A stretch of DNA of 64,000 bases, taken from the NCBI RefSeq assembly GCF_030690045.1, contig NZ_JAUYHK010000009.1, positions 1 through 64,000 on the forward strand, read 5' to 3'. Within the stretch, counting starts at the first letter, position 1. Every line of letters begins with the position of its first letter. Below the pieces are notes generated by a model. That model was given only the letters and a program-made list of their open reading frames with translations, was not told where the DNA came from and searched no databases. This document shows positions 11,859-18,716 of the stretch, piece by piece. Source of the DNA: Thalassospira sp. (GTDB taxonomy: Bacteria > Pseudomonadota > Alphaproteobacteria > Rhodospirillales > Thalassospiraceae). Made by a program: the position numbers and the translations under genes.

Positions 11859-12332
11859 ATGGAAAAAGTACCAATGACCCCCCAGGGGCATCAGCGTCTC
11901 GAACAGGAACTGAAGCACCTGAAATCGGTTGAACGTCTTGAGATCATCAAGGCGATTTCCGATGCACGCGAACATGGCGATCTTTCGGAGAACGCCGAAT
12001 ATCATGCCGCGCGTGAACGCCAAAGCTTCTGCGAAGGCCGCATTGCCGAACTCGAAGATGTGCTGAGCCGCTCCGAAGTGATCGATGTACCGTCGCTGGC
12101 CGGATCCATCATCAAATTTGGCGCGACCGTCACCATGGTCGATGAAGACACCGACGAGGAAACCACCTATCAGGTGGTCGGCCAGATCGAAGCCGACATC
12201 AATGCCGGTCGCATCTCGACCACCTCGCCGATCGGCCGGGCGCTGATTGGCAAATCGGTCGGGGAATCGGTCGAGGTCACGGTGCCCGGCGGCACCAAAG
12301 CCTACGAAATCCTGTCGGTCACCTTCGCCTGA
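11859..12332 (+). CDS. greA: Transcription elongation factor GreA
   Basis: A 157-residue GreA that stimulates RNA polymerase to cleave and rescue backtracked transcripts. It shows the coiled-coil N-terminal domain ([46 protein letters not shown], with the conserved acidic [11 protein letters not shown] tip). The C-terminal domain has [22 protein letters not shown] and [27 protein letters not shown]. Length is typical. The ATG at 11859 is preferred on family length. It is bracketed by terminators and is therefore probably monocistronic. Confidence 0.97.
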   Translation: MEKVPMTPQGHQRLEQELKHLKSVERLEIIKAISDAREHGDLSENAEYHAARERQSFCEGRIAELEDVLSRSEVIDVPSLAGSIIKFGATVTMVDEDTDEETTYQVVGQIEADINAGRISTTSPIGRALIGKSVGESVEVTVPGGTKAYEILSVTFA

Positions 12333-12354
12333 TCTGAAAATCACCCGCGATGTA

Positions 12355-12390
12355 ACGGCCCGATGACCCCTCATCGGGCCGTTTTTGTTT
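12355..12390 (+). terminator. rho-independent terminator after greA
   Basis: ACGGCCCGATGA (12355-12366) and TCATCGGGCCGT (12371-12382) form a perfect 12-bp stem followed by TTTTGTTT. The next gene starts 14 bp later. Confidence 0.88.
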
Positions 12391-12403
12391 ATGGAACCCT
12401 GCC

Positions 12404-12898
12404 ATGCCGTCCCGTTTTGATATCCGCCCGGCCCGGCCCGGCGATTGCGCCGTGATTGCCGCCATGTCCAATGCCATCCATGCCGAACATGACTATCCCG
12501 GCATCCCCCATAGCGAAGACAGCATCCGCGACATGATGTTCGGGGATCGTCCGATCCTTGAAAGCCTGCTGGTTCAGGATGGCAATGGCAATGATGCCCC
12601 GGTCATCGGGCAGGCCCTGTTTCAGGAATTTTATAATCCCGACCTGTCCGCACGCGGCCTGTGGCTGACCGAACTTTATGTCATGCCCGCATACCGGTCC
12701 GCCAAAATCGGCGGAAAACTGATGACTGCCCTTGCCGCCGAGGCCCTGCGGCGCAACGCCGTCTCAATCTGGTGGACGGTCCTTGCCGACAATATAAAAG
12801 CCTGCCGGTTTTATCAGCGACTGGGCGCGATTGATGCCGGGGCGGTTCTGTATGAAATTGATGGCGATGCCCTGCGCAATCTGGCACAGCAGCCCTGA
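12404..12898 (+). CDS. GNAT-family N-acetyltransferase
   Basis: A 164-residue single-domain GNAT protein. It begins with the usual FDIRPARPGDCAVIAAMSNAI first strand and helix. The central acetyl-CoA binding stretch is LTELYVMPAYRSAKIGGKLMTALAAEALRRNA, where motif A (R/Q-x-x-G-x-G/A) is recognisable as RSAKIGG. DNIKACRFYQRLGAIDAG follows as the typical C-terminal strand-helix. The acceptor substrate cannot be told. It sits alone between the greA terminator and the convergent lrp gene. Confidence 0.82.
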   Translation: MPSRFDIRPARPGDCAVIAAMSNAIHAEHDYPGIPHSEDSIRDMMFGDRPILESLLVQDGNGNDAPVIGQALFQEFYNPDLSARGLWLTELYVMPAYRSAKIGGKLMTALAAEALRRNAVSIWWTVLADNIKACRFYQRLGAIDAGAVLYEIDGDALRNLAQQP

Positions 12899-12925
12899 AA
12901 ATCAAACCCGGTCAAAACCGGAAAT

Positions 12926-13411
12926 TCAGTCTTCGCCATCCAGATCAATCGGCACGCCCGGTTCGCTTTTGGCGGTGCGAATCGACAGGGCCGATTTGAC
13001 GTGATTGACGTTTTCCGCCATCGTCAGTTGGGTCGTCAGGAATTTCTGATATTCGTCCCAGCTATGCGATACGATTTTCAACAAAAAATCCATATCACCC
13101 GCCACCATGTGGCATTCGCGAACTTCCGGCCACGCCGCCGCACGGGCTTCAAAGGCCCGCAAATCATGTTCGGCTTGGCTGGCCAGCCCGACCAGCGCAA
13201 ACACCGTCACATTATATCCCAGCGCCTGGGCATCGACATCGGCGTGATAGCCCTGAATAAACCCGGCTTCTTCCAGCGCACGCACACGACGCAAACAGGG
13301 CGGCGCCGATATCCCGGCGCGGCGCGCCAGTTCAACATTGGTCATCCGGCCGTCTTCCTGAAGATCGCGCAAAATTCTGCGGTCGATCCTGTCGAGTTTG
13401 ACCCGTTGCAT
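12926..13411 (-). CDS. Lrp/AsnC-family transcriptional regulator
   Basis: A 161-residue Lrp-type regulator. The N-terminal helix-turn-helix is clear (LDRIDRRILRDLQEDGRMTNVELARRAGISAPPCLRRVRALEEAGFIQGYHADVD). It is followed by a RAM ligand-binding domain (ALGYNVTVFALVGLASQAEHDLRAFEARAAAWPEVRECHMVAGDMDFLLKIV). The family controls amino acid metabolism genes by binding DNA as an octamer or dimer and sensing amino acids. The start at 13411 (MQRVKLDRIDRRI) matches the family. It is divergent from trxB across 255 bp; whether it controls trxB is unknown. Confidence 0.93.
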   Translation of the reverse strand: MQRVKLDRIDRRILRDLQEDGRMTNVELARRAGISAPPCLRRVRALEEAGFIQGYHADVDAQALGYNVTVFALVGLASQAEHDLRAFEARAAAWPEVRECHMVAGDMDFLLKIVSHSWDEYQKFLTTQLTMAENVNHVKSALSIRTAKSEPGVPIDLDGED

Positions 13412-13666
13412 GTATTCCTCAATTCTGTGCGCTGATATCACCCTGTACGAAACAATATTACAGGGGGGCAATGTGCTGGCAATAATATATTCTGTGCCAG
13501 AATGCAATCTGACCCATGTAACAATTGCTAACAATTCGCAAAATCCGTGCCGTTCCGGCACCCGACCCGCAAAATCTTGTGGCAAAATCCTGTTTTGGGC
13601 GGTTGCGCCCCGGCGCATGTGCCCATATGTTCGACGCCAGTTTCATCCATCAAGACAGCAAAGAAC

Positions 13667-14617
13667 ATGGCCCAGACACATCACACCAAAGTCCTGATCA
13701 TCGGTTCCGGCCCGGCGGGTTATACCGCCGCCATCTATGCCGCGCGCGCCAATCTTGAACCCATGATGGTCATGGGGTTGCAGCCGGGCGGGCAGTTGAC
13801 CATCACCACCGATGTTGAAAACTATCCGGGCTTTGCCGATGTCATTCAGGGGCCGTGGCTGATGGAGCAAATGAAAGCCCAAGCCGAACATGTCGGCACC
13901 AAAATGGCCCATGACCTGATTGTCGATGTCGATTTTTCCAAACGCCCCTTTGTCTGCAAGGGCGATTCCGGCGACAGTTACGTTGCCGAAAGCGTGATCA
14001 TCACCACCGGGGCGCAGGCCCGCTGGCTCGGCCTGCCCGGCGAGGCAAAATACAATGGCCGCGGTGTATCGGCCTGTGCGACCTGTGACGGGTTTTTCTA
14101 TCGCAACAAACCGGTTGTCGTGGTCGGCGGCGGCAATACCGCCGTGGAAGAAGCCCTCTATCTCGCCGGAATTTGCAGCAAGGTGACGCTGGTCCATCGC
14201 CGCGATGAATTGCGTGCCGAAAAAATGTTGCAGGACCGCCTGTTCAATCACGACAAAATCGATGTGATCTGGGACAGCGTGATCGACGATATTCTGGGCG
14301 GCGACGGCCCGATGGACGGGGTCGAAGGCGTTCGCCTGCGCAATATCAAAACCGATGCGCTGACCGATATCGCCGCCGACGGATTTTTCGTTGCCATCGG
14401 CCATGATCCGGCAACCAGGGTGTTTCAGGGCCATATCACGATGGACCCGGAAAATTACATTCTGGTGCAACCCGGCACGACGCGCACCAATGTCGCCGGT
14501 GTTTTCGCCGCTGGCGATGTCACCGACAAAATTTACCGTCAGGCCGTCACTGCGGCGGGGATGGGCTGTATGGCCGCGTTGGAGGCCGAAAAATTCATCG
14601 CCGAACATCAAGGCTGA
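13667..14617 (+). CDS. trxB: Thioredoxin reductase
   Basis: A 316-residue flavoprotein that uses NADPH to reduce thioredoxin in the cytoplasm. The FAD-binding motif GSGPAGYTAAIYAARA is near the N-terminus. The redox-active CATC is in GVSACATCDGFFYR, the NADPH-binding motif is VVVVGGGNTAVEEALYLAGI, and the C-terminal FAD motif is GVFAAGDVTDKIYRQAVTAAGMG. The length is that of the low-molecular-weight bacterial enzymes. The ATG at 13667 gives MAQTHHTKVLIIG, the normal start. A terminator follows closely. Confidence 0.97.
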   Translation: MAQTHHTKVLIIGSGPAGYTAAIYAARANLEPMMVMGLQPGGQLTITTDVENYPGFADVIQGPWLMEQMKAQAEHVGTKMAHDLIVDVDFSKRPFVCKGDSGDSYVAESVIITTGAQARWLGLPGEAKYNGRGVSACATCDGFFYRNKPVVVVGGGNTAVEEALYLAGICSKVTLVHRRDELRAEKMLQDRLFNHDKIDVIWDSVIDDILGGDGPMDGVEGVRLRNIKTDALTDIAADGFFVAIGHDPATRVFQGHITMDPENYILVQPGTTRTNVAGVFAAGDVTDKIYRQAVTAAGMGCMAALEAEKFIAEHQG

Positions 14618-14640
14618 TTTTGCCTGTTGTCCGATCCCTC

Positions 14641-14671
14641 AAACGGCACCCGTCAAACGGTGCCGTTTTTG
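14641..14671 (+). terminator. rho-independent terminator after trxB
   Basis: AAACGGCACC (14641-14650) and GGTGCCGTTT (14659-14668) form the stem and are followed by further T residues. Confidence 0.85.
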
Positions 14672-14841
14672 ATGGGCCTGCCCCTAAAAACACATTGCCT
14701 GCTTGCACATCCTCACAAAGGCCTCATATTAGATCATTAATCCGGTCAGCTTAACCGGCTGGAAACCATATGACTTTAAAAACAGGACAGTATCAGGGGA
14801 CCATCGTTGGGACCACGCGATGGTGACAAAGGAGCAGGTCA

Positions 14842-15753
14842 ATGGATTGGGACAAACTGCGTGTTTTTCACGCTGTTGCCGAGGCGGGAAGTTTTACCCA
14901 TGCGGGGGAAAACCTTAATCTCAGCCAGTCAGCGGTCAGCCGCCAGATCAGCGCACTGGAAGACAGCGTCAAAGTCCCGCTGTTTCACCGCCATGCCCGC
15001 GGTCTGATCCTGACCGAACAGGGCGAACTTCTCTATCGCACCGCCCATGATGTCTTTGCCAAACTGTCGATGGCCGAGGCCCGCATTCGCGAATCGCGCG
15101 AACGGCCCAGCGGCCCGTTAAAGGTCACGACCACCGTTGCCTTTGGTTCCACCTGGCTGACCCCGCGCATCAACGAATTTCTGGAACGCTATCCCGATAT
15201 CGAATTGTCGCTGGTTCTTCATGATCAGGAACTCGATCTGGCGATGCGCGAGGCCGATGTTGCCATTCGCATGATGCCGCCGCGTCAGGCCGATCTGGTG
15301 CAACGGCAATTGATGACCTTGCGCTATCATGTCTTTGCCTCGCCGGAATATCTCAAAATTCATGGCGTGCCGAAAAAACCCGAAGACATCAAAAATCACC
15401 GCCTGATCATTTATGGCGAGGATGCCCGCCCGCCGGTATCAAACGTCAACTGGATGATGAATGTCGCCCGGCAGTTCAAACCCGATATGCGGGCAATCCT
15501 GAAACTCAACAATATCTATGGCATTTTCCGCGCCACCGAATCGGGTCTGGGCATTTCGGCCCTGCCCGATTATCTGGTGCCCGCCGACAGCAATCTGGTC
15601 CGTATCCTGCCCGAACTCGAAGGGCCCAGTTTTGACGCCTATTTCGTCTATCCCGAAGAATTGCGCCATTCCAAACGCATCGGCGTGTTCCGCGATTTCC
15701 TGATTGAAAAAATCAACGAGGCCAAGGCCCGTGTCACCGGCATTCCGGACTGA
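14842..15753 (+). CDS. LysR-family transcriptional regulator
   Basis: A 303-residue LysR protein. It has an N-terminal winged helix (LRVFHAVAEAGSFTHAGENLNLSQSAVSRQISALEDSVKVPLFHRHARG) and a two-lobed effector domain beginning with SGPLKVTTTVAFGSTWLTPRINEFLERYPDIELSLVLHD. Its adjacent genes are trxB upstream (beyond a terminator) and an sRNA-like region downstream, so no neighbouring target is evident. It is flanked by terminators on both sides and is probably a single-gene unit. The ligand is unknown. Confidence 0.93.
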   Translation: MDWDKLRVFHAVAEAGSFTHAGENLNLSQSAVSRQISALEDSVKVPLFHRHARGLILTEQGELLYRTAHDVFAKLSMAEARIRESRERPSGPLKVTTTVAFGSTWLTPRINEFLERYPDIELSLVLHDQELDLAMREADVAIRMMPPRQADLVQRQLMTLRYHVFASPEYLKIHGVPKKPEDIKNHRLIIYGEDARPPVSNVNWMMNVARQFKPDMRAILKLNNIYGIFRATESGLGISALPDYLVPADSNLVRILPELEGPSFDAYFVYPEELRHSKRIGVFRDFLIEKINEAKARVTGIPD

Positions 15754-15786
15754 TCCCCTCCGGGGAAAATCCCGAACCACCCTTCA

Positions 15787-15815
15787 AACGTCCGCCTGGC
15801 AAAGGCGGGCGTTTT
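15787..15815 (+). terminator. rho-independent terminator after LysR gene
   Basis: AACGTCCGCCT and AGGCGGGCGTT (15787-15797 and 15803-15813, one G-T wobble) form a stem followed by TTGC. This separates the LysR gene from the sRNA-like region. The stretch 15816-15961 holds no gene; it contains GACATAATGTC (an 11-bp inverted repeat) and AT-rich promoter-like sequence. Confidence 0.65.
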
Positions 15816-15961
15816 GCATGAAGGCCATCTGCCCGGCTGTGCCATGACAGACTGACATAATGTCTTCATATTGTTGTCATTTTTCCGCCATGCAGAAAAC
15901 GCATGGTTGCTGTGTCGCATTTCTATTTTTAAACGTTACAGACCACACATATATTCACATC

Positions 15962-16139
15962 TGCGGTTGTTAGCGCCTGCACATACGGGCTTGCTCCCAA
16001 CCGCTCCGATCAGTCCCTCCTGATCCGTCCGGCCGGAACGTTATCCGGTCTGGAATCCCCAAGATTCCCCGTCTTCCGGACGTTAAAGCCTCCCTGTTGA
16101 TCCTGCCGGTAACCTTTCGGGGTTACCGGCTTTTTTTTT
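15962..16139 (+). ncRNA. Putative small RNA 1 with C-rich loops and intrinsic terminator
   Basis: The region has no ORF but shows RNA structure. A 7-bp stem GCGGTTG/CAACCGC (15963-15969 with 15998-16004) is followed by a 6-bp hairpin GATCAG/CTGATC (16008-16025) that displays the loop TCCCTC. A long closing stem CGTCCGG/CCGGACG (16026-16032 with 16076-16082) encloses the hairpin GGAAT/ATTCC, whose loop is CCCCAAG (16057-16063). Next come an unpaired CCTCCCTG (16089-16096) and a classic terminator, stem GCCGGTAACC/GGTTACCGGC (16105-16130) plus nine T. A -10-like TATATT at 15950-15955 sets the assumed start. The 3' module is shared with small RNA 2. The exposed C/U-rich loops resemble anti-Shine-Dalgarno sRNAs (inference). 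Confidence 0.6.
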
Positions 16140-16241
16140 CGCAGTCGCACATAAAATTCTGCCCCGCCCCCCTTGCGTCCGGATTGTGGCTCGACCTTTC
16201 GGAAAATTTATTGTTTTATTTCAGATTATTAACCGCCAGTT

Positions 16242-16266
16242 GGAACCTGTTTTAGCTTTATGCGTT
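16242..16266 (+). promoter_or_regulatory. EcfG (general stress sigma factor)-type promoter
   Basis: GGAAC (16242-16246), exactly 16 bp, then CGTT (16263-16266) match the alphaproteobacterial EcfG consensus GGAAC-N16/17-CGTT. It faces small RNA 2, which would then start near 16274. A housekeeping-like TTGTCA at 16290-16295 is an alternative. Confidence 0.5.
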
Positions 16267-16273
16267 TTACGCA

Positions 16274-16504
16274 TGGCAGAAGGATCAATTTGTCAGTGGT
16301 ACTTTGCCGATAAATTGCTATCTTCCCTCTCGAACCACAGCGGCAAACACCGCACCGTGGTAACAGATTTCTCCCTGACCGATTTTCCGGTCTTGGTCGG
16401 GCTCCCAGCCCGGCCACCCAGGGCCCCGAGAGGGGTCCTACGTCTCCCAGACGTGAAGCCTCCCTGATAAACTTGCCGGGCACATTGTTGCCCGGCTTTT
16501 TTTT
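16274..16504 (+). ncRNA. Putative small RNA 2 with C-rich loops and intrinsic terminator
   Basis: Second plus-strand element, about 365 bp downstream of the first. Hairpins in order: CCAC/GTGG with an inner GCGG/CCGC; CGGGCT-CCC-AGCCCG (16398-16412); CCCC-GAGA-GGGG (16424-16435); ACGTCT-CCC-AGACGT (16440-16454). Then come an unpaired GAAGCCTCCCTG and the terminator GCCGGGCA/TGCCCGGC (16475-16482 with 16489-16496) plus eight T. CTCCCTG occurs twice (16371 and 16460). The CCTCCCTG-then-terminator module and the preceding GACG-type hairpin are also found at the same place in element 1, so the two look homologous. The 5' end is uncertain: near 16274 if the EcfG-type promoter is used, near 16322 if the size matches element 1. 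Confidence 0.6.
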
Positions 16505-16636
16505 GTCCTGAATCTCCTCCCACACAAACCCGTGACGCCCCGCGATCATCGGCCCCTTGGCAGAACCGCCATTGCCCGCCACACTGCATCGCCCCGGCGT
16601 CCTGGTCCGGGGGCAAGCAAGGGGGCCGCACACCAC

Positions 16637-17980
16637 ATGAAAACCGATATCGCCGAATTCCTGTTTGGCAAGGCCCCCAAGGCCGGCCTGCCCGACCGCG
16701 TGACCGAGGCCATCGCCCGGCAGCAACGCCAAAGCGAAAAGCTGATCGGTTGGGTGCAGTTATTATTAATGGTGATTTTCGCCAGCCTCTATACCATCAC
16801 CCCCAAAACCGCGATGAATCAGGGTTTTCATCCGGTGCCGTGGGCGCTCGCCCTTTATTTTGTCTTTACCCTGACCCGGCTGGGGCTGTCCTGGCGCATG
16901 GCGCTGGCCGACTGGTTTCTGACCCTCTCGGTCATCGCCGATATCGGGCTTTTGATGGTGCTGATCTGGAGCTTCCACATCCAGTATATGCAGCCCGCCA
17001 GTTTCTATCTTAAAGCGCCGACCATGATGTATGTCTTTATCTTTATCGCGTTGCGCGCCCTGCGGTTTGATCCGCGCTATATCCTGCTGGCCGGGGGGAC
17101 GGCCGCCCTTGGCTGGTTGGCGCTGGTGTTTTATGTGATCTGGAGCGAGGGCGGGCAGAGCATGATCACCCGCAATTACGTCACCTATCTGACCTCCAAT
17201 TCCATCCTGATCGGGGCCGAGATCGACAAGATCATCGCCATTCTGATGGTGTCGGGCATTCTGGCGATTGCGGTTTTGCGCGCACAGCGGTCGTTTCAAC
17301 GCGCCGTCTCCGATGAAATTGCCGCCCGCGACCTGTCGCGCTTTGTCTCGCGCGAGGTGGCCGCCCGCATCACCCATGCCGATCAGCAAATCCGCGCCGG
17401 GGATGGTGAATCGGTCCATGCCACCGTGATGTTTACCGATATCGAAGGCTTTTCAACCCTCTCGGAAACCCTGACCCCGCAGGAACTGGCCCGGATGCTT
17501 AATGACTATTTCGCCGCCACCAATGCGGTGATCGAACAATATGGCGGCGTCATCAACCAGTTTGAGGGCGACGCCATGCTGATCACCTTCAACGCCGTCA
17601 CCCCGGACCCGGACCATGCCCGCAAGGCGGTCCTGACCGCCCTTGGCATTCAGAAAACCTGTCGGGAAACCGTGTTTTGCCATGGTGGTTATCTGAAAAC
17701 GCGCTGTGGTATCAATACCGGCAATGTTGTCGTCGGGGCGATTGGATCGCAGGACCGCCTGACCTTCACCGTGCATGGCGATACCGTCAATATCGCCGCC
17801 CGCCTTGAACAGATGAACAAACAGTTCGGCACTTTTGTCCTGACAACCGGCGAAACCTTGCAAGCCTGTGGCGAAACCCCGCCCTTTGAAAGCCACCCCC
17901 GCGGCGACGTCACCGTGCGCGGGCGCAGCACCCCTACCGCAATTTTCAGCATTGAGGAAATTGGCAAGGTCACCCCATAA
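16637..17980 (+). CDS. Membrane-bound class III adenylate/guanylate cyclase
   Basis: A 447-residue protein with an N-terminal membrane domain of about six hydrophobic segments (for example LIGWVQLLLMVIFASLYTI, WALALYFVFTLTRLGL, FLTLSVIADIGLLMVLIW, YILLAGGTAALGWLALVFYVIW, IIAILMVSGILAIAVL). The C-terminal catalytic domain has the class III nucleotide cyclase signature: VMFTDIEGFSTLSETL with the first metal Asp, NDYFAATNAVIEQYGGVINQFEGDAMLITFNA with the second, CGINTGNVVVGAIGS, and FTVHGDTVNIAARLE. It would make cAMP or cGMP at the inner membrane. The start at 16637 is chosen at the first ATG after the GC-rich leader. The gene is flanked on both sides by the putative sRNAs. Confidence 0.9.
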   Translation: MKTDIAEFLFGKAPKAGLPDRVTEAIARQQRQSEKLIGWVQLLLMVIFASLYTITPKTAMNQGFHPVPWALALYFVFTLTRLGLSWRMALADWFLTLSVIADIGLLMVLIWSFHIQYMQPASFYLKAPTMMYVFIFIALRALRFDPRYILLAGGTAALGWLALVFYVIWSEGGQSMITRNYVTYLTSNSILIGAEIDKIIAILMVSGILAIAVLRAQRSFQRAVSDEIAARDLSRFVSREVAARITHADQQIRAGDGESVHATVMFTDIEGFSTLSETLTPQELARMLNDYFAATNAVIEQYGGVINQFEGDAMLITFNAVTPDPDHARKAVLTALGIQKTCRETVFCHGGYLKTRCGINTGNVVVGAIGSQDRLTFTVHGDTVNIAARLEQMNKQFGTFVLTTGETLQACGETPPFESHPRGDVTVRGRSTPTAIFSIEEIGKVTP

Positions 17981-17981
17981 A

Positions 17982-18155
17982 AAAAGAGCGGGGCGGGGTT
18001 TGAAACCCGCCCCGTCTTTGGGGGACAGTTGGTCTTGGGGAGACCTTAATGCCAAACGCGCCGTTCGACCCTGGGGTGCAGATGCTGCGGGGGACAGCAA
18101 ATTGGGGTCCCGGTGTTTGCGAGGGAGGGACGCACACCGGTTGTCGCGTTTGACA
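17982..18155 (-). ncRNA. Putative small RNA 3 (minus strand) with three C-rich loops
   Basis: Read on the minus strand. The first hairpin CCGGTGT/ACACCGG plus GCG/CGC (18110-18140) presents the loop TCCCTCCCT. A GACCC/GGGTC stem (18067-18071 with 18105-18109) encloses hairpin GCTG/CAGC with loop TCCCCCG. GGTCT-CCCCA-AGACC follows (18031-18045). The terminator is a GGGGCGGG/CCCGCCCC hairpin ending in CTCTTTTTTTT just outside the cyclase stop codon. A candidate promoter (TTTTCA, 16 bp, CATAGT on the minus strand at 18162-18189) precedes it. It is a diverged tandem copy of element 4. No ORF of note overlaps it. Confidence 0.6.
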
Positions 18156-18250
18156 ATTGTGACTATGCCCGATAATTGCGGCATGAAAACCAGCGACTTA
18201 AGACCATTTCAGGGCAAATAAAGGCAAAAGAAGACAACCCGGAAAAACGC

Positions 18251-18415
18251 AAAAAAGAAGGGGCGGGGTTTGAAACCCGCCCCATTTTCGGGGTCAAATG
18301 GTCTTGGGGAGACCGATCAGTTCGAGGCGTCATTTGCTCTCTCACGGGGGACGATAAAGAGCGTCGGTAACGCTTGAGGGGGGACAGAAATGTTCCGACA
18401 ACCACCTCGTCTGAC
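18251..18415 (-). ncRNA. Putative small RNA 4 (minus strand), tandem paralogue of small RNA 3
   Basis: Same architecture as element 3, offset by about 270 bp. A GTCGG/CCGAC stem (18363-18367 with 18395-18399) exposes TGTCCCCCCTC. GCTCT/AGAGC (18336-18362) exposes TCCCCC. A long-range CGAGG/CCTCG pairing (18323-18327 with 18405-18409) closes both. GGTCT-CCCCA-AGACC (18300-18314) and the terminator hairpin with CTTCTTTTTT are nearly identical to element 3. The upstream stretch TTTCAGGGCA...AAATAAAGGCA is also shared. A similar promoter candidate (TGTTTT, 18 bp, CATATT on the minus strand) lies at 18422-18451. The remaining gap 18452-18716 before the EF-G-like gene shows nothing I can identify. 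Confidence 0.6.
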
Positions 18416-18716
18416 ATTCCCAATATGACTTGGGATTAAGGCCGGAAAACAGGCCGGTTAAGGTGATTTCAGGGCAGATCATGGCGAAATAAAGGCACAT
18501 CTTTCAAAACCTGAAATAGAAAGCCTGTCACCGGCCATCAATTTTCCTTGCTGTTGATGCGCAGCAGTGAAAGGATTATCCGGAAGAAGCAAAGCCCGGA
18601 ACCGGTCCCTTGCACAGGGCCGCCATACCGGGCCCATACGGCACCAGGATCGCGACCGACGGGACGCGCTGCCGCCTCCTGCCGGACGGATCATTTTCCG
18701 CCGCGAGGAGATGACC

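Noticed and set aside
15962-16504. The plus-strand RNA elements as 6S RNA, SRP RNA or tmRNA
   Set aside because: None of the conserved cores of those RNAs (long bubble helix, GNRA/SRP tip, tRNA-like end) can be seen.
18370-18399. EcfG-like hexamers on the minus strand within small RNA 4 (GGAAC to CGTT)
   Set aside because: The spacer is 19 bp rather than 16-17 and it lies inside the predicted RNA.
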